A DNA stretch of 64,000 nucleotides from positions 5,367,501 through 5,431,500 of the forward strand of contig NZ_JALRMO010000001.1 of NCBI RefSeq assembly GCF_023276405.1, written 5' to 3'. Positions 35,875 through 45,206 of the stretch are shown here, one piece after another. The stretch's first letter is position 1, and each line of letters opens with the position of its first letter. The notes under the pieces were generated by a model that ran no database searches, was not told where the DNA came from, and saw only the letters and a program-made list of their open reading frames with translations. The DNA is from Paenibacillus hamazuiensis (GTDB lineage Bacteria; Bacillota; Bacilli; Paenibacillales; NBRC-103111). The position numbers were made by a program, and so were the translations under genes.

Positions 35875-37347
35875 ATGAAGAAGCCGCGCTTCCGCTACCG
35901 GTTTACTTTTTTTTGGCGGCAATTTTTGAGCCACCTGCTTGTCTCGCTGCTCGTTTTTACGCTGCTGAGCGGCGGCTTTATTTATTATTACCAGGGAAAT
36001 ATTTACAATACCGAAGCCGAGGAGCTTGTCAGTGCAGGGCGTGCCATCGCCCGGCTGATCCAGAAGGAAGACGAGGACCCGACGTCAGCCATTGCCGCTT
36101 ACCGCAGCCTGCTCGCCGAACGGAAAATTTCATTCATCATTCTCGACAAAAGCGGCGACGTCGTCTACCGTGACCCGAAAATGGCCGGAAACGTACGGAC
36201 GAAGCCGTTTTTGGACGGGCTGCGCAGCCATATTTTCACCATCAAGGACAATCAAAGCTTTCTGCTTGAGAACGGCGGCGAAAAGATGATCGTCGTGCCG
36301 CGGCTGATCCGGCTGAAGGCGCAAAACAAAGAGCTGTTCCTGTTTGTTCTCACCTCGCACCGCGGCATTCCGGATATTTTACAGTCATTGAAAGAGCCTT
36401 TCCTGTATATGAGCGGCGTCGTGGCGCTGCTTGCGGTCGTCGTCAGCCTGTTCATCTCGCGAAACCTGAGCAGAAGCATCCGCTCGCTTCAGCAGGCGAC
36501 CAACCGGATCGCGCAGGGCGATCTGGCGGCGCGTTCTCCCGTGCGAAGATCGGATGAGCTCGGCGAGCTGTCGGGCGATTTTAACGCGATGGCGGACCGC
36601 CTTGAGGAGACCTCGCGCAAGCTGCAGCAGTTCGAAGCGCGCCGCCGGCAGTTTATCACCGACGTCAGCCACGAGCTGCGCACTCCGCTCACATCCATTC
36701 GCGGCATCGTCGAAGGCCTCAAAAACAACCTGGTCACCGGGCCTGAAGATACGCAAAAATATTACGGCATCATCGAAAAAGAAACGTTCCGGCTCATCCG
36801 CCTGATCAACGAACTGCTCGACATGGAAAAAATCGAAAACGGCCTCATCACGCTGCAAAAGCGAAGCAGCCCGCTTCGCGAGCTGCTCGAGGTTGTTGCG
36901 GAGTCGCTGGAGGTGCTCGTGAGCGAAAAAAAGCTGCACCTCATCGTCGACTGCCCGCCGGAGCTTGCCGTTTACGGCGATTACGACCGGCTGATGCAAA
37001 TTTTGATCAATCTGGCGAAGAACAGCATCCAGTTCACCGACTACGGCACCGTTCGGCTGACCGGCTCGGAGACGGAGCGGATGACCCGCATCGATATCGC
37101 CGATACGGGTAAAGGAATGACAATGGAGGAGCAATCGTACATCTGGGAACGATTTTACAAGGCGGACCCTTCCCGTTCGAAAAACAAAAGCGAAACCGGG
37201 CTCGGCTTGTCCATCGTGAAGCGGCTTGTCGAGGCGCATGGAGGAACGATTACTGTCGAAAGCGCCCCCGGCATGGGCACGACTTTCACCATTTTGCTGC
37301 CCAAAGAAGAGACGGCTCCATCAGCCGCCTTGCCCCATGGAGGCTGA
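35875..37347 (+). CDS. sensor histidine kinase (EnvZ/PhoR type)
   Basis: A 490-residue membrane kinase. First helix at residues ~17-38 (FLSHLLVSLLVFTLLSGGFIYYY), extracytoplasmic sensor of ~135 residues, second helix (FLYMSGVVALLAVVVSLFI), HAMP (RSIRSLQQATNRIAQGDL), HisKA with phospho-acceptor His in DVSHELRTPLTSIRG and HATPase_c (NLAKNSIQF, DTGKGM, ETGLGLSIVKRLVEAHGG). ATG at 35875 has GAGGAG eight bases upstream, located inside the end of the regulator gene, so the pair is translationally coupled. Confidence 0.94.
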   Translation: MKKPRFRYRFTFFWRQFLSHLLVSLLVFTLLSGGFIYYYQGNIYNTEAEELVSAGRAIARLIQKEDEDPTSAIAAYRSLLAERKISFIILDKSGDVVYRDPKMAGNVRTKPFLDGLRSHIFTIKDNQSFLLENGGEKMIVVPRLIRLKAQNKELFLFVLTSHRGIPDILQSLKEPFLYMSGVVALLAVVVSLFISRNLSRSIRSLQQATNRIAQGDLAARSPVRRSDELGELSGDFNAMADRLEETSRKLQQFEARRRQFITDVSHELRTPLTSIRGIVEGLKNNLVTGPEDTQKYYGIIEKETFRLIRLINELLDMEKIENGLITLQKRSSPLRELLEVVAESLEVLVSEKKLHLIVDCPPELAVYGDYDRLMQILINLAKNSIQFTDYGTVRLTGSETERMTRIDIADTGKGMTMEEQSYIWERFYKADPSRSKNKSETGLGLSIVKRLVEAHGGTITVESAPGMGTTFTILLPKEETAPSAALPHGG

Positions 37348-37449
37348 GCCGGATGCTTATCCCGCAGCCCGCGATATGTATCCGGACGGCCGCCCTTTGG
37401 CTGCCCGGTGTTTTTTTGTGCGCCGCTGCGCCTGTTGCTCGCGGTATTT

Positions 37450-38277
37450 TTAAAGTTTGGACTTAACGCCGGCTCCGGAACTTACCCGCTTGTATTTCCC
37501 GTATGCCCTGGCATAGCTCATAATGCGCCGAAAAATGCTTTTATCCTTCAGCCTGCGGAAAATATACGGGTCCGGACTTGTGTTGACCTCCAGCACCCAA
37601 GGATTCAGGCTGGCATCCAGCCCGATATCCGCGCCGATTTCCTTCAGCCCCTTGTACCTTACGTGCAGCTGTCGGGCTAGCCGGACTCCGAGCGAGCGCA
37701 GAGCCTGAATATATTGCTTCCGCTGCTCCGGCGGCAAATAAGCTTGAAGCAGCGTTTCGACCGGCGTGAGCGTCCCCCCGTTGTGGAAGTTGGTCACAAT
37801 TTTATTCGGATGCGCCACCCTTCCGATCACACCCGTCGTCTCCCACGTTTTTTTCGGCGTTTGCTGAACCATCACACGAAGATCGAAACGGCGTTTTTTA
37901 TATTTGAGCAGTTGAATTCCTTTTTGCGCCAAATACCCCCGTTTTCGCGTGCTCTTCCGAATCGATTCGTACATCGCGTCATAGGAGGCGAAGCTTCTGA
38001 CGGCGGTTCCGCTCTGGTAGCTGTATGGCTTCGCATCGCCCGCTTTGTATTCCACCCGCATGACTCCGTTGCCGAAGGTGCCGATATCCGGCTTGACATA
38101 TACCATTTTATACTGATCGAGCATCGTTTTGAGGGTATTCCGATTCATCTTTCTCGTATCCGGAACGAAGCCGTGCAGCTTCGGATTAGCCAGCAGCGCC
38201 TTCGTTTTCAGCCATTTGCTGATGATGTGCCGTCTGTATTGCAATGGGGTCTTTTTGACGCCGACACGTCTTTTCAC
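37450..38277 (-). CDS. YheC/YheD-type spore coat-associated ATP-grasp protein
   Basis: A 275-residue protein with a short basic N-terminus and an ATP-grasp fold: YVKPDIGTFGNGVMRV (phosphate and adenine binding) near residue 75, RFDLRVMVQ near residue 130 and the metal-binding end PWVLEVNTSPDP near residue 230. It belongs to the YheC/YheD family associated with the endospore coat in Bacillus; the ligated substrate is not known. Shorter than YheD proper. Independent of the two-component genes, which end convergently. Confidence 0.85.
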   Translation of the reverse strand: MKRRVGVKKTPLQYRRHIISKWLKTKALLANPKLHGFVPDTRKMNRNTLKTMLDQYKMVYVKPDIGTFGNGVMRVEYKAGDAKPYSYQSGTAVRSFASYDAMYESIRKSTRKRGYLAQKGIQLLKYKKRRFDLRVMVQQTPKKTWETTGVIGRVAHPNKIVTNFHNGGTLTPVETLLQAYLPPEQRKQYIQALRSLGVRLARQLHVRYKGLKEIGADIGLDASLNPWVLEVNTSPDPYIFRRLKDKSIFRRIMSYARAYGKYKRVSSGAGVKSKL

Positions 38278-38448
38278 GTTTGCAACACCTCATTGTGTGA
38301 GTAGAATTCCGCCTTGCGTTTTGACACCATATCTTATGTAAGCGGGTCTGGAAATGTTAGCAGAAAAAAGAGGTGGCGCAAGCCTAACACTTCTTCCATT
38401 CATCTCCAATATGATAGCATGACGGATCCAATTGAGGAGGTATGTGAT

Positions 38449-38790
38449 GTGAAGGTGAAAAGAGGCGTTTCAGCGAGAAGACAGACGCATGTGCATGAAT
38501 TTCTGGGCAGCACCAAACTGGCGGAACAAGGGGCGGACCGCCACAACCATCGGTTTGCCGGCGTTACCGGGCAAGTGATTCCGGTAGGCAACAGCCATGT
38601 GCATGAAATCGATTTGACGCGTACCGACTTTTTGAACCATTTCCATAAGCTGAAAAAAATCAGGACCGGGCCGGCGATTCCTGTCGGAAACGGAAAACAT
38701 GTTCATTTTGTTACGGGCACGACGACGTTGAATGATGGCCACAAACATCGATTTAACTTCGCCACGCTCATTCAAAAGCCGCTTGTATAA
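38449..38790 (+). CDS. YmaF family protein
   Basis: A 113-residue His-rich protein with repeated HxH motifs: QTHVHEFLGSTKLAE, DRHNHRFAGVTG, GNSHVHEID, GKHVHFVTG and DGHKHRF. Several repeats of an HVHxF/DxHxHxxxG unit match the YmaF family, which I know from Bacillus; a metal-binding role is plausible but unproven. GTG at 38449 is chosen because GAGGAGG lies eight bases before it; the longer frame from 38314 lacks a ribosome binding site. Confidence 0.85.
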   Translation: MKVKRGVSARRQTHVHEFLGSTKLAEQGADRHNHRFAGVTGQVIPVGNSHVHEIDLTRTDFLNHFHKLKKIRTGPAIPVGNGKHVHFVTGTTTLNDGHKHRFNFATLIQKPLV

Positions 38791-38810
38791 TCGATCAATC
38801 GTCGAATTTT

Positions 38811-38866
38811 AAAAAAATCCCCGCAACCCGCCGTGCTTGCACCTCGGGTTTGCAGGGATTTTTTTT
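38811..38866. terminator. bidirectional terminator between ymaF-like gene and prfC
   Basis: AAAAATCCCCGCAAACCCG-like left arm pairs with CGGGTTTGCAGGGATTTTT, with A and T tracts on both sides. It serves both converging genes. Confidence 0.85.
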
Positions 38867-38875
38867 TGCATCGCC

Positions 38876-40448
38876 TTACGGCGCGACTTCGAGAAACTTC
38901 GCTTCCGGCATTTTTTCCATCGCCGTCCGCATCGCGTATTCGTTCTCGAACAAGGCGACGAAGTTGCCTTTCTTGTCTTTCACCAGCTGCGAATTGATGC
39001 GGAACTTCGCGGGATCCACGTTGTCCGCGACGATCCACCGCGCAAACTGGAAGTTCGTGCGGTGCAGCTGGATGTCGACGCCGTATTCGTTTTTCATCCG
39101 GTACTCGAACACCTCGAACTGGAGCTGGCCGACAACACCGACAATCGTGTCTTCGAAGCCGATCGTCGTGAACAGCTGGATCATGCCTTCCTCCGTCAAC
39201 TGATCGAGCCCTTTCTGATACTGCTTGTATTTCAGCGCGTTTTTCACGCTCACCTTGCAAAACAGCTCCGGCGAGAACGTCGGCAGCTCCTCGAACACGA
39301 TGTCGCCTTTTTGGCTGAGCGAATCGCCGATCCGGAAAATACCCGGATCGAACAGACCGATAATATCGCCCGGGTACGCGTCCTCGACGATGTCCCGGTC
39401 CTGGGCGAGAAACTGCTGCGGCTGCGCGAGCTTGATGTTTTTGCCTTCGCGCACATGCTTCACCGTCATGCCGCGTTCGAACTTGCCCGACACGATGCGC
39501 AGAAACGCGATCCGGTCGCGGTGCGCCGGATTCATGTTCGCCTGGATTTTGAACACGTAGCCGGAGAAATTGTTGTCGAGCGGCTCTACCTTGCCCTGGC
39601 TGCTGTTACGCGGCTCCGGGGCCGGAGCGAGCTGCAGGAAGTTTTCGAGAAACGTCTGCACCCCGAAGTTATTGATCGCGCTGCCGAAAAAGACCGGCGT
39701 CAGCTCGCCGCGGCGCACCTTTTCCATATCGAACGGGTCGCCGGCGACGTCGAGCAGCTCGAGATTTTGCACCAGCTGATCGTACAAAAAGTTACCGGCG
39801 ATTTCCTTGACGAGCGGATCGGTGTACCCGTCCACCTTACGCACCGTGATCTCCTTATGGTCGCCGCCTTGGAACAGCTCAAGCTGCGACTTCTCCCGGT
39901 CGTACACGCCGCAAAACTGCTTGCCCGAGCCGATCGGCCAGTTCATCGGGTAGGAACGGATGCCGAGCAGGTTTTCAAGCTCCTCCAATAAATCGAACGG
40001 GTCGCGGCCTTCGCGGTCCATTTTATTGATAAATGTAAAAATCGGAATCCCCCGCATGCGGCAAACCTGGAACAGCTTCTTCGTCTGCGCCTCGACGCCC
40101 TTGGCGGAGTCGATCAGCATGACGGCGCTGTCCGCTGCGGTGAGCGTCCGGTACGTATCTTCACTGAAGTCCTGGTGACCCGGTGTGTCGAGAATGTTGA
40201 CCCGGTGCCCCTCATAATCGAACTGCATAACCGACGAGGTGACGGAAATCCCTCTCTGCTTCTCGATCTCCATCCAGTCGCTCGTCGCGTGCCGATTCGC
40301 CTTGCGTCCCTTGACCGTACCGGCCAAACGGATCGCGCCTCCGAACAGCAGCAACTTCTCGGTCAGCGTCGTTTTGCCCGCGTCCGGGTGGGAGATGATG
40401 GCGAACGTGCGCCGCTTCGCTACTTCTTGCTCCAAAACATTTGTCATC
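38876..40448 (-). CDS. prfC: peptide chain release factor 3
   Basis: A 523-residue translational GTPase that recycles RF1/RF2 from the ribosome. G1 is SHPDAGKTTLTEK, G2 lies in QRGISVTSSVMQF, G3 is DTPGHQDFSEDTYRT and G4 is INKMDREGRDP, followed by domains II and III and the C-terminal ILRIVSGKFERGM...DIVGLFDPG-type region. ATG at 40448 (MTNVLEQEVAKRRTFA) aligns with known RF3 starts and has GAAGGGA upstream; the in-frame ATG at 40471 lacks a ribosome binding site. Confidence 0.96.
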
Positions 40449-40599
40449 GTATGAAAAGTCCCTTCCATCATTCATTTAGCTAACAAGCATTATACACCTT
40501 TTGCCGTCCACAAATCTACAGCGCGGCGGCTTGCTGCACCCTTTTGGCGTATGTTACCATGAGGCTGCAGACAATTGATTTTGCAATAGGGAGAAAACG

Positions 40600-41469
40600 A
40601 TGGATACCGTCACCCATACTTTATTCGGCCTTACTTTATACGGAGCTCTGAACAAATCCGGGGCCTCCCCCGCCATGAAAAAAAGCCTGCTGTTCACCGC
40701 GCTGGCCGGCAGCCAAATTCCCGACATCGACTTCGTCACCCGCTTCACCGAAACGGGCCATATCATGCATCAAATGTGGCACCGCGGCATAACGCATTCG
40801 GTCTTTATGATCCCGGTATGGGCGCTGCTGATCTGGTACATCTGCCGCTGGATCTGGAAAATCCGCGAAAGGCGCGTCATGTGGCTCGGCGTGCTCGCCG
40901 TGTTCATCCACGACTTGAGCGATATGCTGAACGCCTGGGGGACGGGCTTTTTCGAGCCGGCGTCCTCGTTTCGCGTCAGCATCGGAGCCATTCCGATCGT
41001 GGACGTCGTGTACATGCTGGCGATGCTGCTCGGCTGGTTTTTGGCCTGGTATGTGAAAAAAATTCCTTCCCACTATATGCTGCGCGCCGCCTGGGGGATC
41101 ATGGCGCTGTATTCGCTGCTTCAGGTGAGCCAGGTTGTAACGATACATAACGCGGTAGCGGACCGCTACGAACGCATCGCCGTATCGGCCGGCTTCGTTC
41201 CCGGGCAGTTCCAGGTGTTCGGCAAAAATCCCGGCCTCGTCGATATTATGGATGCCACCGCATGGCGGACGCCGGTGCTGCGGGAGACGCTGGCCTCCGA
41301 CGACAATGCGAACCTGCGGCCGCTGTTCGACCGCAATCCGCGCGCATGGACGCTGTACGTCTGGGCGCCGTTCGTTGTCGTCGTGAACAACGACAAGGAG
41401 CTCGGCATTTACGACCCACGCTTTTACCGAAACGGCCAATCGTTTCTGCACGAGTCGATCGTGAAATAA
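40600..41469 (+). CDS. DUF457/YfhP-type membrane metal-dependent hydrolase
   Basis: A 289-residue membrane protein. The N-terminal motif MDTVTHTLFGLTLYG and QIPDIDFVTRF plus HRGITHSVFM are the conserved His/Asp residues of this family, and four hydrophobic segments follow (e.g. VYMLAMLLGWFLAWYV). The last 100 residues form a soluble domain, probably outside the membrane. Related proteins include YfhP of Bacillus; the substrate is unknown. A clear start behind AGGGAGAAAACG. Single gene with its own terminator. Confidence 0.85.
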   Translation: MDTVTHTLFGLTLYGALNKSGASPAMKKSLLFTALAGSQIPDIDFVTRFTETGHIMHQMWHRGITHSVFMIPVWALLIWYICRWIWKIRERRVMWLGVLAVFIHDLSDMLNAWGTGFFEPASSFRVSIGAIPIVDVVYMLAMLLGWFLAWYVKKIPSHYMLRAAWGIMALYSLLQVSQVVTIHNAVADRYERIAVSAGFVPGQFQVFGKNPGLVDIMDATAWRTPVLRETLASDDNANLRPLFDRNPRAWTLYVWAPFVVVVNNDKELGIYDPRFYRNGQSFLHESIVK

Positions 41470-41475
41470 ACGAGC

Positions 41476-41522
41476 AGCCCGCGCTGCCGATTCTCAAGCA
41501 ATCAGCATCGCGGGCTTTTTTA
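41476..41522. terminator. terminator between DUF457 gene and metallophosphoesterase
   Basis: AGCCCGCG pairs with CGCGGGCT around a GC-containing loop and TTTTTT follows on the plus strand. The converging minus-strand gene ends at 41543. Confidence 0.8.
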
Positions 41523-41542
41523 CAAGGCAGCTCTGCCCCGAA

Positions 41543-42607
41543 TCACACCTTTTGCAGCGGAATCGTCCAATCGGCTTCCTTCAGCCACGACTTCGTGCTG
41601 AACTCGCGGCCGCGAAGCACGACCTTGTCGCCGTATACCTGCACGTAAAGAGCTTGCGACTTGGCCGGGTCGTTTTTCTGATAGTTTCGGTTATACACGC
41701 GGCCGACGGACGAATTGATGAAATAATGGAACGATTCCTTCTCATAATGCGACGCCCCGTTCAAAAAATCCTGATGACCATGCCCGCAGAAAACAAACAC
41801 GTTCGGGTACGGCTTCAAAATCTCGCGGAACTTCTTTGCGGGAATCAAGCGGTGCGTGCCGCCGTCCTGCCCCGCAGGGGGCAGCGGCTGGTGGATCATG
41901 ACGAAAATCGGCTTGCCGTCCTTGTTTTTTTCCAGCGTCGCCTTCAGCCATTCCAACTGCTCGTCGGAGTACCAGGCCCCTTCGCCGACTTCCTTTTTCT
42001 CCTGCTGGTAGCATTCCTGCGACATCATGATCACCTGATAGCCGCCTACTTTCGCTTCGGAATACGGCTTGCCGATGCCGAACTCCTTCATAAACCGCTC
42101 CCGCGCCTGCGCGTCCGTCCTGCCGTTCGGGAACGTCTCCGTGCTGAACGCGCCGTTTTTGTCGATCCAAACATGGTAATAATCGTGGTTGCCCATATTG
42201 GCGTATACCGGCGGAAGCTTGAAATCTTTCATCACGTTGCGGTATTCCTTGTAATCGTTCTCCGTGCCGTATTCCGTAATATCGCCGGAAATGACCAGTG
42301 CGTCCATCTTCAGCTCGGCCTGCTTTACATCCTCCAGCGCTTTCCGCAAATTTTTGATCGTATTCGGATCGGCATTGGAAACGTGCAGGTCGCTGAATAT
42401 GAAAAAGGACGCGAGCGGCTCGGCACCGGCCCCAGGCTGTGCGGGCGGCTTCTCCTCCGCTTTCGGCGGCTGCGGCTCCTCCGGCTTTTGCGTTACCGGC
42501 AGTGCCGCTTCTTCTTCTTTCGTGAACAGCTTCATGCAGCCGCTGAGCCCGGCGGCTACGGCGCCGAGCAGCATCATTAGCAAGCGGACAAACGCTCGTC
42601 TGGACAT
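41543..42607 (-). CDS. metallophosphoesterase lipoprotein (intact paralogue)
   Basis: A 354-residue exported calcineurin-like phosphoesterase. The lipoprotein signal ends in AAGLSGC (Cys24), followed by a Pro/Glu-rich linker (PEEPQPPKAEEKPPAQPGAG) that would span the cell wall. The metal site is complete: FSDLHVSN, ISGDITEYG, GNHDYYH, MIHQPLPP and GHGHQDF. ATG at 42607 gives a proper signal peptide; the frame is open to 42757 but that would overlap the upstream paralogue. It lies 49 bp after the disrupted paralogue with very similar sequence, so the pair arose by tandem duplication. Confidence 0.92.
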   Translation of the reverse strand: MSRRAFVRLLMMLLGAVAAGLSGCMKLFTKEEEAALPVTQKPEEPQPPKAEEKPPAQPGAGAEPLASFFIFSDLHVSNADPNTIKNLRKALEDVKQAELKMDALVISGDITEYGTENDYKEYRNVMKDFKLPPVYANMGNHDYYHVWIDKNGAFSTETFPNGRTDAQARERFMKEFGIGKPYSEAKVGGYQVIMMSQECYQQEKKEVGEGAWYSDEQLEWLKATLEKNKDGKPIFVMIHQPLPPAGQDGGTHRLIPAKKFREILKPYPNVFVFCGHGHQDFLNGASHYEKESFHYFINSSVGRVYNRNYQKNDPAKSQALYVQVYGDKVVLRGREFSTKSWLKEADWTIPLQKV

Positions 42608-42656
42608 ATAACCCAAGTTACCCCTCTCTATCTTGATGGCTGCGTTAAAGAATACG

Positions 42657-43487
42657 TTAACTCTTGGCAGCCGGTTTGAGCGGAATCGACCAGTTCGCTT
42701 CCGCCACCCAAGCGCGCTTCGCGAATTCACGGCCGCGGACGACCACCTTGTCGGCATATACCTGAACGTACAGCGCCTGCGACTTTTCCTTCGCCTCGTT
42801 TTGGAAGCTGCGGTTCAGCACGCGGCCGACGGACGAATTATGGAACAGATGAAACGTTTCCTTCTCGTAATGCGGCGCCCCGTTTTGAAAATCCTGATGC
42901 CGGTGGCCGCAGAACACAAACACGTTAGGATACTTCTTCACCGTATCGCGAAACAGCTTGGCGCGCATAAGTTGATGCGATCCGCCATCTTTTCCCGCCG
43001 GCGGCAGCGGCTGATGGATCATCACGAACACCGGCTTGCCGTCCTTGTTTTCGCTTAATTTTTGCTTCAGCCAGCTCATTTGCTCATCGGAATACCAGGC
43101 GCCCTCGCCGACCTCGGGCTTCTCCTGCTGGTACGTTTCCTGCGACAAGAGAAGGAACTGGTAGCCGCCCAGCTTTATGTCTTGATATGGTTTTTCCATG
43201 CCGAAAAACTTCATGAACTTCTCCCGCGACTGCGCATCCGTCTTGCCGTTCGGAAACGTATCCCGGTTAAAAGCGCCGTTTTTATCGATCCATACGTGAT
43301 AATAATCATGATTGCCCATATTCGCGTAAATCGGCGGCAGCTTGTAGCCCTGCAATATTTTTTGAAACTCCCTGTAATCGCTGTCCCGCCCGTATTCGGT
43401 AATATCCCCGGTGATAATGATGGCCTCTATCTTCGATTCGAACTGCTTCATGTCCTCCATGGCTTCTTTCAAATGCTTGATCGTATT
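42657..43487 (-). pseudogene. metallophosphoesterase, 3' part, cut by the Mu-like element
   Basis: The C-terminal ~275 residues of a metallophosphoesterase closely related to its downstream neighbour, with ITGDITEYG, GNHDYYH, MIHQPLPP and GHRHQDF but no signal peptide and no first metal motif. The missing start lies at 57452-57211, beyond the 13.7 kb insertion. Joining 57452-57211 to 43482-42657 gives 1068 bases, exactly 356 codons with stop, and reads DDPNTIKHLKEAMED across the joint. The remaining frame has an internal ATG at 43472 but could not make an exported or complete enzyme. Confidence 0.92.
43483..43487. repeat. target-site duplication, left copy (GTATT)
   Basis: GTATT directly precedes the TG end of the element and is repeated right after its CA end (57211-57215). 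Five base pairs is the Mu value. Confidence 0.9.
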
Positions 43488-43787
43488 TGTAACTTTCCAC
43501 TTTTCTTGTCACATAACGTAGTGTAAAAAAACCTAAAAACGATGCGGGAAATGGAGGGATAAAGGGGGACAGTACGGGATTCTGCGGGACAAGGCAATTT
43601 TCGATAAATGCTTGCTACATAAGGGATTATACCACTTATAGTAGCTTAATAGAAGGGCTTCGGGGCGGATCAAAAAGGAGAAATTTGAAACAAAAAAAGG
43701 AGTGACATAAAATGTGAGAAAAACTTGGCGAAAACCTCGTGATTGGCACCATTTCATAGAAATCAAATTAATCTGCTCGTTTTGTAA
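43488..43787. promoter_or_regulatory. left end with transposase-site-like repeats
   Basis: No convincing gene in these 300 bp. CACTTTTCTTGTCACA (43498-43513) and, inverted, CACATTTTATGTCAC (43702-43716) resemble CACTTTTTATGTCACA at the right end (57164-57179, inverted). They are probable binding sites for the MuA-like transposase. A 77-codon minus frame at 43533-43766 looks spurious. Confidence 0.6.
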
Positions 43788-44036
43788 CTAACCGTTAGTA
43801 ACAAGCAAATGCTTGTTATATAGCGGTTTTTTTGCTTCGAAACTCGATTCAACGTTCTTAATGCGGTTATCGACCTTACGCAATTTTACTTGCGCAATCA
43901 TTTTACCTTGCGCATCCTCTAAAAATCCAGCAACACCAAGGAAATCCGTGTTATTTTGAATCAACGTGATTATCATAAGTAAAATTGAATAAAAATCGAA
44001 ATAAATGAATTTATATTCACAAATACATTTCTGCAC
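43788..44036 (-). CDS. hypothetical protein downstream of the repressor
   Basis: An 82-residue frame whose GTG start overlaps the repressor stop (TAGTG), so translational coupling is possible. I do not recognise it. Residues 1-25 are aromatic and hydrophobic (FIYFDFYSILLMIITLI); the rest is polar and could fold as a small beta domain (FLEDAQGKMIAQVKLRKVDNRI). Its AT-rich base use matches the repressor, not the late genes. It might be an accessory immunity protein, or not a gene at all. Confidence 0.45.
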   Translation of the reverse strand: MQKCICEYKFIYFDFYSILLMIITLIQNNTDFLGVAGFLEDAQGKMIAQVKLRKVDNRIKNVESSFEAKKPLYNKHLLVTNG

Positions 44037-44740
44037 TAATCTAATAGAGCTTGGGTCAATTTCAATAGCTTCTGCTTTTGATCGCTGGTGAGTTCTTTTC
44101 CCTTGTATGAAATCTGGTAACTTGTTAAATCCTCGATTTGGAACACTTTGTCATTTTCTGAAATCCAAGAAGGCGTAGTCAGGCTCACCTTTAATTGTTT
44201 CAACTTCGATAGATAACGTTCCTTTATTCGAAAATCTACATCTTTCCATTCGCGCAGTCTGTGCATTATAGTAGCAGGGTTATAAAATTTATTAAACTTT
44301 TCTTCTGCCTCATTGGAAGTATAGAGAGAATCCCCTTCTTCAAGATATTTCCTATACCACTCATCAAACAAATTAACTTCTGGAACCTTTGCGAATAACG
44401 ATCCCCCGAATATGTTAAAAATTTCCTGATGTGCTTCGGCAGGAAATACCTTTCCGTTATTGGAAACGAGATTTAACAGCACATATATCTTTTGATTTAA
44501 TTCAAGTTCCTCTTTCTCTCTGGTTAATAATTCCCCCAGTTCATCCTCTCCAAGCAAAACAGAAACAGGAACCTCAAGTGTATCGGCTATTTTCGCAATC
44601 AATTCAATTGTAGGACTCTTTATGCCCCCGTTCAATAGAGTGCTCATAGTCGAGTGAGGTATTTTTGAATTCTTTGCTAATTTATATTGCGTGAGTCCTT
44701 TTGACTTCATTACCTCTTTTATTTTTTCGACCAGTTCCAT
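44036..44740 (-). CDS. XRE-family repressor of the Mu-like element
   Basis: About 234 residues. N-terminal helix-turn-helix of the XRE type (GLTQYKLAKNSKIPHSTMSTLLNGGIKSPTIELIAKIADTLEVPVSVLLG) and a C-terminal domain of unknown fold. ATG at 44740 has AAGGTG about eight bases upstream and is preferred over the ATG at 44755. It is divergent from the Cro-like gene at 44937, and its own promoter is overlapped by a palindrome. The arrangement suggests it keeps transposition genes silent, like Mu c, although it is not homologous to the Mu repressor by eye. Confidence 0.85.
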   Translation of the reverse strand: MELVEKIKEVMKSKGLTQYKLAKNSKIPHSTMSTLLNGGIKSPTIELIAKIADTLEVPVSVLLGEDELGELLTREKEELELNQKIYVLLNLVSNNGKVFPAEAHQEIFNIFGGSLFAKVPEVNLFDEWYRKYLEEGDSLYTSNEAEEKFNKFYNPATIMHRLREWKDVDFRIKERYLSKLKQLKVSLTTPSWISENDKVFQIEDLTSYQISYKGKELTSDQKQKLLKLTQALLD

Positions 44741-44758
44741 GCGAATCACCTTCAATTT

Positions 44759-44936
44759 TATTTCTGAATACAGAAATAATTTTATTTCACAATACTAAAA
44801 TAGTCAAGAAATCGGAGAATATCAGAGTAATCGGGAGATTTATGGAGGAAATCAAATGATTTAAGGGATTATCCTTTATTTCAGTATATTGATATTACGG
44901 TAAATTGATATATAATAGATTTCAGGAGGTGGTCAT
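44759..44936. promoter_or_regulatory. divergent early switch region
   Basis: Leftward promoter TTGACT (44807-44802), 17 bp, TAAAAT (44784-44779). Rightward promoter TTGATA (44889-44894), 16 bp, TATAAT (44911-44916). The palindrome TATTTCTGAATACAGAAATA (44759-44778) sits just after the leftward -10. Further TATTTCA half-sites lie at 44783 and 44877, so both promoters may be bound by the repressor. Confidence 0.65.
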
Positions 44937-45152
44937 ATGACGAAAATCGGCTCCCGAATTGCAAAATTGAGGGAAAACCAAGGATTGACTAGGTATCGGC
45001 TGGCTATCAAGTCTGGCATTTCGTTTTCTTATATGACAGCACTTGAAGAAGACAAGCATTATCCTTCTCTGAAAACCATCGACAAACTAGCTCAAGGGCT
45101 TGGAATTACTGTGTCGCAACTTTTTGAAGAAGAAGCTAACCTCAAAAACTAG
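44937..45152 (+). CDS. Cro-like XRE regulator
   Basis: A 71-residue protein made almost entirely of one XRE helix-turn-helix (IAKLRENQGLTRYRLAIKSGISFSYMTALEEDKHYPSLKTIDKLAQGLGITVSQLF). First gene of the rightward early transcript, after a good promoter and AGGAGGTGG. Position and size fit a Cro- or Ner-type protein that turns down early transcription. It ends 54 bp before muA. Confidence 0.88.
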   Translation: MTKIGSRIAKLRENQGLTRYRLAIKSGISFSYMTALEEDKHYPSLKTIDKLAQGLGITVSQLFEEEANLKN

Positions 45153-45206
45153 TATTAACCATTTTTCGCTAAACATACCTACATTAGACAAGGAGGTATG
45201 CCCTAC

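Noticed and set aside
36385-37239. Long minus-strand frame opposite the histidine kinase
   Set aside because: It mirrors the codon pattern of the GC-rich kinase gene, is Arg/Asp/Leu rich and shows no family motif.
38837-39991. Long plus-strand frame opposite prfC
   Set aside because: Shadow of the well-conserved release factor gene; no ribosome binding site and no recognisable domain.
43533-43766. 77-codon minus-strand open frame at the left end of the Mu-like element
   Set aside because: No ribosome binding site, aromatic-rich sequence of low-complexity character and overlap with probable transposase sites; treated as spurious.
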